Origin: Clostridiaceae bacterium HFYG-1003
Lineage (GTDB): Bacteria > Bacillota > Clostridia > Clostridiales > Clostridiaceae
Reading direction: 5' to 3'
Assembly: GCA_024579835.1 (NCBI GenBank)
Contig: CP102060.1
Coordinates: 1,364,001 to 1,428,000 of the forward strand
Length of the DNA stretch: 64,000 nt
Shown here: one piece after another, positions 52,067 through 60,157 of the stretch
How the letters are laid out: each line of letters begins with the position of its first letter
Position numbering within the stretch: the first letter of the stretch is position 1
The notes under the pieces: generated by a model
Databases searched by the model: none
The model's input: only the letters and a program-made list of their open reading frames with translations
What the model was told of the DNA's origin: nothing
Made by a program: the position numbers and the translations under genes

Positions 52067-53527
52067 TTAGTTTTCGTCGTCTCCGAAGTTCATCTTCTCT
52101 TTCAGATCGCCGAACAGATCTCCCAGTGTCAGATTGTCTGCGGAATCATGATAGCCTCTGTCGACCTGACGTTTTTCAGCAAAGCTGCCACGGTTGGAGG
52201 AGGATCTCTGCGGACGTTCTCTTCTCTGTCTTGGTTCTCTTTCTTTGCGCTCGCCCATGTTTTCGAAACGTTCACGGCGGGCAGGACGCTCTCCTCTGGA
52301 GAATTCTCTTTCAAGGCTGCCTTCTCTCATCGTCAGGGACATCTTCTTGGTTGAAGTATTGAAATCCTTCACCCGTACGGAGATTTCCTGTCCCTTCTGG
52401 ACGACATCTTCAACCTTCTCTACCTGGCCTTCAGCCAGCTCGGAGATGTGCAGATATCCTTCCAGTCCGGGTTCCAGTTCAACGAACGCTCCGGATTTGA
52501 TGATGTTCATAACTTTTCCAGGGTAGGATTCGCCGACCTGGTACTTTTCAATGTTGTTCCATGGATCGGACTCGGAAGTCTTCATGGACAGGCTGATCTT
52601 TCCAGTGGTCGGATTGATTTCACGAACGATTACTTTGACCTGATCGCCTTCGTTGACAATGTCCGAAGGATGCTTGATCCGTCCCCATGACAGGTCAGAG
52701 ATATGAGCGAGGCCTTCGATGCCGCCAATATCGATGAATGCACCGTAGTTCATGAGCTTGGTGACAGTACCGTCAACCATTGCTCCTTTTTCAAGAGTCT
52801 TCAGCGTTTCTTCACGCTTAACAGCTTTTTCAGCACGATCCAGTTCTTTTCTGGATACGACGGCTCTCTTCTTGGCGCGATCGAACTCGATGACTTTGAC
52901 TTCCATTTCCTTGCCTGCCAGTACGGAGAGGTCAGGAATGTAGGAATCAGAAGATAAGGACGCGGGCATGAATCCCTGAAGTCCCATTACTTCAACACGA
53001 AGTCCACCCTTAACGGCTTCTTTGACTTTCGCCATAACAGAAGTTCCTTCGGCCATTGCGCGTTCAATATTCTGAACAGACGCATCAGCTTCAGCTCTTC
53101 TCTTGGACAAAAGGACATTGCCTTCTCCGTCATTGACTTTCATGACGGAAACCTTGATTTCATCGCCTTCCTTGATGAGCTCGGTAAGATCTGCATCCGG
53201 ATTGTTGATGAATTCATTCTTAGGAACAATGCCGTCGGACATGTAATTTATGTTGACGAACACATTGTCAGGGGTAACTTTGATGACCTTTCCGTTCAGA
53301 ACCTGACCGGGCTTGATGGTCATTGTTGACATCTCGGCCATACCCTGTTCCATTGACATTTCAGCTTCCTCAGCTTCTTCGACAGGCTCAGCGGCAACTT
53401 CTGCTGCAACCTCTTCCTGCACTTCGTTGGTGGTTTCTTCTACTGCGGTTTCAGCAGCGACGGTTTCTTCCACCGGACTCTGGGAAGTCAAAATCTCTTC
53501 CTGAGTGTTCTTGTTTTCGTTTTCCAT
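52067..53527 (-). CDS. 30S ribosomal protein S1 homologue (four S1 domains)
   Basis: A 486-residue RNA-binding protein. An acidic Glu/Val/Ala-rich N-terminus (1-65) precedes four S1 domains starting near 70 (PGQVLNGKVIKV), 160, 245 (GAMVDGTVTKLMNYGAFIDIGG) and 330 (GESYPGKVMNIIKSGAFVELE). An Arg/Glu/Ser-rich tail with RGERPARRERF and RQRRERPQ follows. Four-domain S1 is the usual Bacillota form that helps mRNA binding to ribosomes. In many Clostridia S1 is fused to IspH; here it stands alone. The basic disordered tail is longer than usual and could bind RNA or the degradosome. Confidence 0.9.
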   Translation of the reverse strand: MENENKNTQEEILTSQSPVEETVAAETAVEETTNEVQEEVAAEVAAEPVEEAEEAEMSMEQGMAEMSTMTIKPGQVLNGKVIKVTPDNVFVNINYMSDGIVPKNEFINNPDADLTELIKEGDEIKVSVMKVNDGEGNVLLSKRRAEADASVQNIERAMAEGTSVMAKVKEAVKGGLRVEVMGLQGFMPASLSSDSYIPDLSVLAGKEMEVKVIEFDRAKKRAVVSRKELDRAEKAVKREETLKTLEKGAMVDGTVTKLMNYGAFIDIGGIEGLAHISDLSWGRIKHPSDIVNEGDQVKVIVREINPTTGKISLSMKTSESDPWNNIEKYQVGESYPGKVMNIIKSGAFVELEPGLEGYLHISELAEGQVEKVEDVVQKGQEISVRVKDFNTSTKKMSLTMREGSLEREFSRGERPARRERFENMGERKEREPRQRRERPQRSSSNRGSFAEKRQVDRGYHDSADNLTLGDLFGDLKEKMNFGDDEN

Positions 53528-53628
53528 TCTACTATTCCCTCCTGGGCCATCCGCACTTTACGGGTAGCCGAAAATCTTGTTATTTATCTTTCGATAAATA
53601 AAGCTGAAGAGATTCCTCAGCATTTTTA

Positions 53629-54066
53629 TTAAAGAGCCCTTACGGACTTATTAATCTTGGACTTGTCAATCATGGACTTGTAACAGTACTCAATAATATC
53701 TGCTCGCTTAACGATGCCAATATATATCCCTTCATCATCAACCACCGGCACAAAATTCTGCGTCATGGCAAGGTTGACAATGTCTTCAATCGTCTCATCC
53801 ACTTTCACGCTTTTATGAACCGTTCGACGGGGGATCTGTTCGACAGAATAGCGGGCAACCGTATTGAATGAGTGGTCGGGGCGAGACTTTATGACTCGAA
53901 GAATATCCCCTTCCGTCATCGTACCGATATACTTTCCCTGATCATCAATGACCGGAATTGCGGTCAGCCTGTGATGGTCCATGCGCTCCAGTACCTGCTG
54001 CAGTGTAGCGTCCATCGATTCAAAGACTGTCTCACGCTTCGGCGTGAGAAAAAACATGATGTTCAT
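53629..54066 (-). CDS. Tandem CBS-domain protein
   Basis: A 145-residue protein made of two CBS motifs (about 8-65 and 80-137; DHHRLTAIPVIDDQGKYIGTMTEGDILRV and TQNFVPVVDDEGIYIGIVKRADIIEY). Such pairs bind adenine nucleotides such as AMP, ATP or c-di-AMP and act as energy or second-messenger sensors, like CbpB of Bacillus and Listeria. It is a monocistronic gene between S1 and the exonuclease. The ligand is not predictable from motifs alone. Confidence 0.88.
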   Translation of the reverse strand: MNIMFFLTPKRETVFESMDATLQQVLERMDHHRLTAIPVIDDQGKYIGTMTEGDILRVIKSRPDHSFNTVARYSVEQIPRRTVHKSVKVDETIEDIVNLAMTQNFVPVVDDEGIYIGIVKRADIIEYCYKSMIDKSKINKSVRAL

Positions 54067-54136
54067 TTACATCTCCTGTACATTGGTACTAATAGTGTAT
54101 CACGAAATCGGGTGGAGTAGGAATTTTTTTTATTTT

Positions 54137-55057
54137 TTATTGCCTGTAATTTCGATTGCGGTTCGCCTGTCGCTGACCAATAATGGCACGGAAGAAATCC
54201 TGGGGAACCTTTTTAATTTTTTTGAAAAACTTCCGATAGCCCAGCATGTTTTCCTTAACCGATATATCTTCAATGAAGGAACTCATGCATGCCTCACAAT
54301 GATACATCGAACGAATTCGGCCATGTTCATTAGCCATTGAAATATCATACACAATATGACCTTCGCATAAGGGGCAGATTGTAGTGATTTCCTCATCCGG
54401 AACATCTCTTACCTGAATATCCGTAATGAAGATCGAATCAGAGGTAAACAATACCCGGGTGTTCTTCAGGCCATCCAGCCTGCCATAACGCTCAAGAACC
54501 GCTCGGAGAACCCGGGCAGTGGACAGGGCATCATAATAACCGTCGTGAAGTCTGGTATCATCGACTTCAATTGAAAATTCTTCCATAACGCTTTTCAGAC
54601 TGGGGGTTGGATTCCCTCCCAATTTCTGTCCGATCCAGGCCTGCAAATCCAGATAACGCTGGCCAAGCACAGTGATCGGAGTCTGGTGCATGTGGCAGTT
54701 TCGAATAATTTCGTATATGTCCGAAACACCCCAGGTTACAATCACAGTATTTTTGCAGAATCGATCCAATTTGCTGATCGCCTCAGGATATCGGATACCT
54801 TCATCCATCATGGCCTGAGTAACTCCAGTCATTTGGCTGATCAGCGGGTTCAAGTTCTTATAAAATGTGTTTTTTATAACCAGATTGAGACCTTCCCCTT
54901 CCGTCAGGTTTTCCTTCAGCCGGACTGCCCCGATCTGAATGATCTCATTGGGATAAAGCCTTCGTTTTCCGGTATCTTCCCGATTCAGGTACTGCTTCAT
55001 GTTCTGGTAAACACCCTGCATATTATTAAATTCCAGGTCGATGACGACATAATCCAT
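54137..55057 (-). CDS. DEDDh 3'-5' exonuclease with C-terminal zinc-ribbon-like segment
   Basis: A 306-residue DnaQ/RNase T-superfamily exonuclease. ExoI motif VVIDLEFN near residue 4, ExoII with the Asp in WGVSDIYEI near 112, and ExoIII RLHDGYYDALSTARV (His-x4-Asp) near 175. After residue 210 come CPLCEGHI and, 28 residues later, YHCEACMSSF, two CxxC pairs that probably bind zinc. The last 40 residues are Lys/Arg/Asn-rich. Whether DNA or RNA is cut is unknown; the added zinc element may set substrate choice. Confidence 0.87.
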   Translation of the reverse strand: MDYVVIDLEFNNMQGVYQNMKQYLNREDTGKRRLYPNEIIQIGAVRLKENLTEGEGLNLVIKNTFYKNLNPLISQMTGVTQAMMDEGIRYPEAISKLDRFCKNTVIVTWGVSDIYEIIRNCHMHQTPITVLGQRYLDLQAWIGQKLGGNPTPSLKSVMEEFSIEVDDTRLHDGYYDALSTARVLRAVLERYGRLDGLKNTRVLFTSDSIFITDIQVRDVPDEEITTICPLCEGHIVYDISMANEHGRIRSMYHCEACMSSFIEDISVKENMLGYRKFFKKIKKVPQDFFRAIIGQRQANRNRNYRQ

Positions 55058-55497
55058 AACGATCTTAGCAAACCATCCTTCGTTGGTATAGGCCGGTTAT
55101 TCCGGCTGATGCAGCTGGTGCCTCATCTGAGTCCTTGATTCAGGCAGCCAATGACATAAGGAAACAATGTTCCGTGTGAATCCGTTCATAAGAAAGTATG
55201 AAAGATCATCTGTTCGGAGGGCTGCCCCTCCGGTCTGAAACCCGGCTGTAAAAAAACTTGAAATTCCAAAACGATAACCACAATCCCTAAAGTCACCGGA
55301 ATCAATTATATCATAAGAGAACGAAGTTTCGGCAACATCCTAGGGATGGCGCAGTTATTCCTATACTGTTTCATGATTCATTCATTTTTTACGATCCAGA
55401 GCAAGTTGACATTAAAAAGGTCCGTCACCGACTGGGACGGACTGAATGTTCTGTGCGATATATCAGACTGATTACCCATCGCCTTGTTTGAAAGGTC
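55058..55497. other. Gene-free region with small hairpins
   Basis: 440 bases between the exonuclease and the next leftward gene. It has a 7-bp hairpin CGGAGGG/CCCTCCG (55215-55232), GCCGG/CCGGC and TGCCT/AGGCA pairs in the leader of the exonuclease gene, and a terminator at 55413-55442. No gene supported. Confidence 0.6.
55413..55442 (-). terminator. Terminator of the hypothetical gene at 55.5-56.2 kb
   Basis: GTCCGTC (55420-55426) pairs with GACGGAC (55436-55442); on the minus strand CTTTTTAATG follows. Confidence 0.8.
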
Positions 55498-56166
55498 TCA
55501 GGAATGGTAATCCGGTATTTTAACCTTTTTCAGCTGAATCTGACCATTCATCAGAGAGCCCAAAATGCAATGTGCAGCCAGGTCAGCATCATCGTCGGTA
55601 TGGGAAACCTGCTCCGAAACCAGATTGATCCAAGGTCTGAGCGTGCAATAGTCAAACCGCCTGAGTTCTTTCTCATTCTCCGAATTCAACTCACTGGAAG
55701 CACTCAACGGAAGCAGCAGAAAATTAGGCCACTGTGGGTGGATATGCTTCAGATTGGGAAGAAATCGATCGGAATTCCCTTCCCGCCTCACAAATCCACC
55801 ATGCAAAGCAAGGCCGAGTTCATCCAGATACAGACTTTCAAATTCAGTCATTAGAAATATGTTTTCCGGGATTTGTTCTTTATTTTTTGCTAACACGTCA
55901 GAAACCTTCGATCCCACCGGACTAATAATCCGGACTTGTGGTATTTGTGCCAGTTTATCCCGAAACAAAGCTCTAACCCGATCCGTTAATTGATCCGGAT
56001 CGATTTTTTCAGCAACCAGAAACAACAGATCTGCATCCCACTCTTTCACAAGCTGAATTAAATAATCCAGCTCATACTCCAGTCTTAAAACCGTGTTTTC
56101 CTCACTGACACTCAGTGTTCCCGGGTCATCCGGCATCAAATTTCCGCTTTGTACAAAACGAATCAT
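55498..56166 (-). CDS. Hypothetical protein, 222 residues
   Basis: I do not recognise this family. It is a soluble, acidic, mixed alpha/beta chain with no membrane helix and no cysteine metal site. Alternating hydrophobic strands (ADLLFLVAEKI, QVRIISPVG, NIFLMTEF, FLLLPLSAS) suggest a Rossmann-like core. The segment LHGGFVRREGNSDRFLP and the end HTDDDADLAAHCILGSLMNGQI hold clustered Asp and His that could bind metal. GGAGATGA lies 4 nt before the ATG and a terminator follows the stop, so it is very likely a real, monocistronic gene, divergent from the 80-residue protein next door. Confidence 0.7.
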   Translation of the reverse strand: MIRFVQSGNLMPDDPGTLSVSEENTVLRLEYELDYLIQLVKEWDADLLFLVAEKIDPDQLTDRVRALFRDKLAQIPQVRIISPVGSKVSDVLAKNKEQIPENIFLMTEFESLYLDELGLALHGGFVRREGNSDRFLPNLKHIHPQWPNFLLLPLSASSELNSENEKELRRFDYCTLRPWINLVSEQVSHTDDDADLAAHCILGSLMNGQIQLKKVKIPDYHS

Positions 56167-56344
56167 TCTTTCATCTCCACTTTTTTTTCATCGTAACAGG
56201 TTATCCGGACAACTGTTATCCGAAATTCGCCAGAGGACAATCGGAAAATAATAAAGAAATATCAACATTTATTAAAACCCTCTTCACATCCTTCTACTAC
56301 ACTAAGATTATCAATTCAAATCCATCCAAATAGGAGGGTCCCTC

Positions 56345-56587
56345 ATGATCATCTACAAGAAGATTTTTGACACGCTCGAAGAAGCCAACAGCCATGCCCG
56401 TAACCTTCCCGCTGACTGTCAGGACACCAAAAATCTGGTATCAGTCCAAAAGTTCCGTGAAGGCCATGATGAAAAGTACCGGGTCCTGGTCAAGAGAATG
56501 GAACATAATGATGAGGCGAAAGAACAAGTGACCTGCGGATTGGAACCTATTTTTGAAGACCTGACAAAAGAACCGGAAACACCCTGA
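56345..56587 (+). CDS. Small hypothetical protein, 80 residues
   Basis: A charged, soluble small protein of unknown function (MIIYKKIFDTLEEANSHARNL...). AGGAGGG lies 6 nt before the ATG. It has no membrane segment or known motif; a beta-alpha-beta-like pattern is possible (MIIYKKIFDTLEEAN, then EKYRVLVKRM). It is transcribed away from the 222-residue unknown protein with 178 bases between them. Confidence 0.65.
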   Translation: MIIYKKIFDTLEEANSHARNLPADCQDTKNLVSVQKFREGHDEKYRVLVKRMEHNDEAKEQVTCGLEPIFEDLTKEPETP

Positions 56588-56689
56588 TTTGTAAATCCTG
56601 AGTCAGTCGATTGCACCGCTTCTTAGCGCATGTAAATCCTGATCCTTCTCATCCACTTCTACTGCTCCCCGAAAGTTAACACAAACAAA

Positions 56690-56730
56690 AATAGCCAATG
56701 TCTGTTTTCCCAAATCAGACGTTGGCTATT
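56690..56730 (-). terminator. Terminator for the ppk1-linked gene pair
   Basis: AATAGCCAAtGTCTG (56690-56704) pairs with CAGACgTTGGCTATT (56716-56730). On the minus strand TTTTTGTTTGTG follows, a good U-tract. It lies 200 bases after the 56.9-kb stop. Confidence 0.82.
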
Positions 56731-56781
56731 CATTCCTGTTCATATCTCTTCAGGCAGATCTGAATCGGATCCTCGACAAAT

Positions 56782-56874
56782 GATCCGGCTTAGAGCTGTA
56801 CGGCTCATTGATTCGGACACTCCGATTGTTCAGGCTGTCAGTCCAAACAGCTCTGTTCCTGACTAAGCCGGATC
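56782..56874. other. Candidate structured RNA or element closed by a 12-bp stem
   Basis: GATCCGGCTTAG (56782-56793) pairs with CTAAGCCGGATC (56863-56874). Next to it AGCTGT (56794-56799) pairs with ACAGCT (56847-56852). The inside offers GAGC/GCTC and TCGG/CCGA hairpins, so a multi-branched fold is possible on either strand. On the minus strand it would lie in the 3' untranslated part of the ppk1-linked transcript. No known RNA family was recognised. Confidence 0.4.
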
Positions 56875-56929
56875 TGAATCCATGCAAAAGGCAATCCTAT
56901 TCAAGTTGAGACCTACACCCGGATCGATC

Positions 56930-57631
56930 CTAATCTGGTTCTTCTTCCGACGGAAGCAGATTGGGCACACTGAATGTCATGACCGAAGCCTTTTCCCGGA
57001 CTTTGGCTTCTTCTTTCTCATTTAATTTATCTTCCTCTGTTTTTTTCGTCTTAACCACCTCGTAGGTGGAAGACTGTTGACCGAATGAGCCGAAATGAAC
57101 TGAAATCTTCATATGGTCCATCGAAAACGTCTCGTTCGGAACTGTCAGAACAATCTCATTTCCTTCGATTTTCGCCTGAACCGGTTCATCCGATTGTTTC
57201 GAATTACGTCCAGTCGTCTGAGTCTCATGCTCTTCCCCATCCGCTTTGTTCTGTTGTTCCTTCGAGTCTTTGCCGGACTTCTTCTTTTCTTCCTTTTCAG
57301 CCTTGCGATCTTCCTTGGCTTCTTTGGCGTCTTTGGCCACTTTGGCCTCTTTGGCTTCCTTCATTTCTTTCTTGGTCTGCTTCATGGCTTCTTCATTCAG
57401 AAATTCCAGTTTATCTTTTTTCTTCAGGTACTTTCTGATCTCTTTCAACAAACCATAGGCATCCTTTGCCTGAACATCCTTGCCGTCAATTTTCGCAACC
57501 AGCTTTTTATCGCAATCATCGCATTGACCGATGCAACCCTTGATTTCTATTTTCACATTACGTAGATTGCGCTCCAGAAACTTGGCGGATTTTTCTACAT
57601 CCTTGGTATGTTTACATAGACTGATCTTCAT
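56930..57631 (-). CDS. DUF1450/thioredoxin-like domain protein with Lys/Glu-rich linker, overlaps ppk1
   Basis: A 233-residue protein. Residues 1-70 resemble the small YuzB/DUF1450 thioredoxin-like fold with four cysteines (C6, C33, C37, C40; GCIGQCDDC), which could bind an iron-sulfur cluster or zinc. Residues about 75-150 are a lysine-, glutamate- and alanine-rich charged linker (KEAKEAKVAKDAKEAKEDRK...) with scattered Ser. A C-terminal domain follows (about 155-233). ATG 57631 has AAGAAGGTG 6-7 nt upstream and overlaps the ppk1 end by 20 bases, so it is co-translated with polyphosphate kinase. I know no characterised protein of this architecture. Confidence 0.75.
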   Translation of the reverse strand: MKISLCKHTKDVEKSAKFLERNLRNVKIEIKGCIGQCDDCDKKLVAKIDGKDVQAKDAYGLLKEIRKYLKKKDKLEFLNEEAMKQTKKEMKEAKEAKVAKDAKEAKEDRKAEKEEKKKSGKDSKEQQNKADGEEHETQTTGRNSKQSDEPVQAKIEGNEIVLTVPNETFSMDHMKISVHFGSFGQQSSTYEVVKTKKTEEDKLNEKEEAKVREKASVMTFSVPNLLPSEEEPD

Positions 57632-59717
57632 CCTGAACACCTTCTTTATTTAATTTCTTTTTGAATTTTTCAAATCGCTTGCGCGAAAGTTCAATAAATG
57701 CTTCCTGAGAGTTGAATGGTTGGCCTTTGGGTTCGACCCTGCGATAAGTACCGTCTGATAACAGGATTCTAGATTTGGCTGTGTCCGACATGGTTATGGA
57801 AAGTAGTTCCCTGAGCTTTTCCTTGCATTTTTTGTCCTCTACCGGGATGAGCAGTTCAATTCGCTTGTTGAGATTGCGCTCCATCCAGTCAGCACTGGAG
57901 ATATAATAATTATCTTTTCCATTATCGTAAAAATAGAAAATACGTGAGTGTTCAAGAAATCGACCCACGAGGCTCCTCACTCTGATATTCTCAGACAGTC
58001 CCTTGACATTGGGACGAAGGCAGCAGATTCCACGGACAATGAGGTCAATCTCTACGCCATCTCGTGATGCCTTGTATAGCTCCTGGATAATCTCCTTGTC
58101 CACCAGAGAATTCATTTTGGCAATAATTCGAGCTTTTTTCCCCTGACGGGCATGGCGTGCTTCGTTTCGTATGAGCTCGCTAAAGCGTTCTCTCATATAA
58201 TCCGGAGCCATGGACACTTTATTCAAGGTCTTTATCAGCGTCTGCCCTGACAGACGATTGAACATGTTCGAGATATCCTCTCCGAGTTCCTGTCGAATCG
58301 TCAGAAGTCCAATGTCGGTGTACAGACGTGCTGTCACATCATTGTAATTCCCCGTTCCCAGATGGACATAACGCTGAATTTTGTTGTTCTCCCGCCGAAT
58401 GATCAGAAGAGCCTTGCAGTGAGTCTTTAATCCAACAATGCCGTAGATCACGTGGCAGCCTGCTTTCTCCAGCCGCAGTGCCCAGTTGATATTGTTTTCT
58501 TCATCAAAACGGGCTTTCAATTCCACCAGTACGGTAACCTGTTTTCCGTTCTCCGCAGCTTCAGCCAGGGCCTCTACGATCGGAGAATTTCCTGACACCC
58601 GGTACAGCGTCATCTTGATTGCCAGAACATTCGGGTCCTTTGCCGATGTTCGAACCAGCTGAATGACTGAATCAAAGCTTTCATAGGGATGATGAATCAA
58701 AATATCCTGCTTGGCAATGGCTTTAAAGATATCCTGAGCCAAGGTGATTTCAGGAACTGGCATGGACTGGATTGATTCAAACTTCAAACCCTCATGGCCT
58801 GGCAGATTCGCGATTTTTGAAAGAAAAGTCAGATCCAGGGGGCCATCCAGCCGAAAGACATTGGACATCTCAATTTCAAACCGGTCAATCAGCATATTCA
58901 GCAGATCATCCGAAATCGTGTGTTCCACTTCAAGCTTCAGCACCCTGCCCCATTTTCTTTGCTTTAACGTTTCCTTAATCACCATCAAGAGATCCTGAGC
59001 ATCATCTTCGTCATATTCCAGATCCGCATTCCTTGTGACCTTGTAGCAGACAAGATCCTGAATCTGATATGCGTCGAAAAGATTCGACAAATGAAGCTTG
59101 ATAATATCCTCCAGTAATATGAACTGTCTGGCTTTGCCTCCGGGGATCCGATAGAACCGGTCAAGCACCGATGGAACCTGAACCGTTCCCAAAAAGGCGC
59201 GGCCCTCAGAATCCAGCAGATGCAAGGCGATATTGAGGGTATTGTTCATAATCAGTGGGAAGGGCCGGGATGAATCAATGACCATTGGAGTCAACACTGG
59301 AAAAATGCTGTCCTCATAAAGCTGGTTCAAATAGCTGAGTTGCTCCGGCTTGAGTTCCTCACGGTGCAGAATCCGAAACTGAACGCTGCGGGCAGCTGGA
59401 ATCAGCTCCTCATTGAATGTCTTATAAAGATCGGCCAGCAGCTTTCGGGTTCGGTCATCGATGGCACGGGTCTGTTCCTTCGGCGTGAGACCGGATGGAT
59501 CCGTTTTTTTCAGTCCGGCGGCGATTTGATCCGACAAAGAGCCATATCGAATCATATAGAATTCTTCCAGATTCGAAGTGACAATGGACGCGAATTTCAA
59601 GCGTTCAAACAACGGATTGCTCAGATCTCTCGCTTCTTCCAAAACCCTCTGGTTAAATTCCATAAAGGAAAGTTCACGGTTGATGTAGTTTTCATGAGTC
59701 AGAATAATTTCTTCCAT
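57612..59717 (-). CDS. ppk1: Polyphosphate kinase 1
   Basis: Makes polyphosphate from ATP reversibly; usually membrane-associated. 701 residues. The N-terminal domain begins YINRELSFMEFNQRVLEEA, a hallmark. The autophosphorylated histidine is His433 in GLKTHCKAL. A second catalytic region (IDLIVRGICCLRPNVKGLSENI) and WMERNLNKRIELL close the fold. The gene overlaps the downstream Lys-rich protein gene and lies opposite to ppx, with about 440 bases between the starts. Confidence 0.97.
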   Translation of the reverse strand: MEEIILTHENYINRELSFMEFNQRVLEEARDLSNPLFERLKFASIVTSNLEEFYMIRYGSLSDQIAAGLKKTDPSGLTPKEQTRAIDDRTRKLLADLYKTFNEELIPAARSVQFRILHREELKPEQLSYLNQLYEDSIFPVLTPMVIDSSRPFPLIMNNTLNIALHLLDSEGRAFLGTVQVPSVLDRFYRIPGGKARQFILLEDIIKLHLSNLFDAYQIQDLVCYKVTRNADLEYDEDDAQDLLMVIKETLKQRKWGRVLKLEVEHTISDDLLNMLIDRFEIEMSNVFRLDGPLDLTFLSKIANLPGHEGLKFESIQSMPVPEITLAQDIFKAIAKQDILIHHPYESFDSVIQLVRTSAKDPNVLAIKMTLYRVSGNSPIVEALAEAAENGKQVTVLVELKARFDEENNINWALRLEKAGCHVIYGIVGLKTHCKALLIIRRENNKIQRYVHLGTGNYNDVTARLYTDIGLLTIRQELGEDISNMFNRLSGQTLIKTLNKVSMAPDYMRERFSELIRNEARHARQGKKARIIAKMNSLVDKEIIQELYKASRDGVEIDLIVRGICCLRPNVKGLSENIRVRSLVGRFLEHSRIFYFYDNGKDNYYISSADWMERNLNKRIELLIPVEDKKCKEKLRELLSITMSDTAKSRILLSDGTYRRVEPKGQPFNSQEAFIELSRKRFEKFKKKLNKEGVQDEDQSM

Positions 59718-60157
59718 TAGCTCCCCTTCCTTTGCTGGTTAGCAGGAACCATCCTGACTCCTGCATTAGTATCATTTTATCATTATGGTTTGAATGGATT
59801 GTTAATTTTGGGTTAATACCTCAGAATCTCACGAATATTATCAAAACTTCTGTGAGCATCAGGATTTCCAAAGAGAAAGTTACTTGGATCCATTCCAAAT
59901 CTGTTTTTTCTCGGTCTTCAAATTTTATCTCTATCTCAATTACAGTCTCGGTCTCAGTCTCAGTCTCAGTCTCTGCTCATTTATCCCAGGATCTGACCGC
60001 TGACGCAGAGGGGCTTTCCGATTGATTGGAACATGATGGTGCTTTTCCTCTGCGCCATCCATCCAGGCCAATTTGCCAGTCAATGTTTTACCCGTTTCTC
60101 GTATGCCATCCCTTCTGTAAAATGGTACTATAGTAATCAGAGAGGATGTGGAGAACC
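59718..60157. other. Divergent region between ppk1 and ppx with a hexamer repeat
   Basis: 440 bases with no supported gene; a 97-codon frame (59732-60025) only translates the repeat. Bases 59943-59975 are a tandem CAGTCT/CGGTCT hexamer repeat, about five copies. The far right end has a TGGTACTAT element (60123-60131) that may be the ppx promoter -10. Confidence 0.6.

Larger units (their letters stand above)
56588..56929. other. Gene-free region with terminator and multi-stem element
   Basis: 342 bases between convergent genes. It holds the terminator at 56690-56730 and the inverted-repeat element at 56782-56874. No ORF is supported. Confidence 0.65.

Noticed and set aside
59732-60025. 97-codon open frame with a SVSVSVS stretch
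   Set aside because: The stretch is only the translated hexamer repeat; no start signal.
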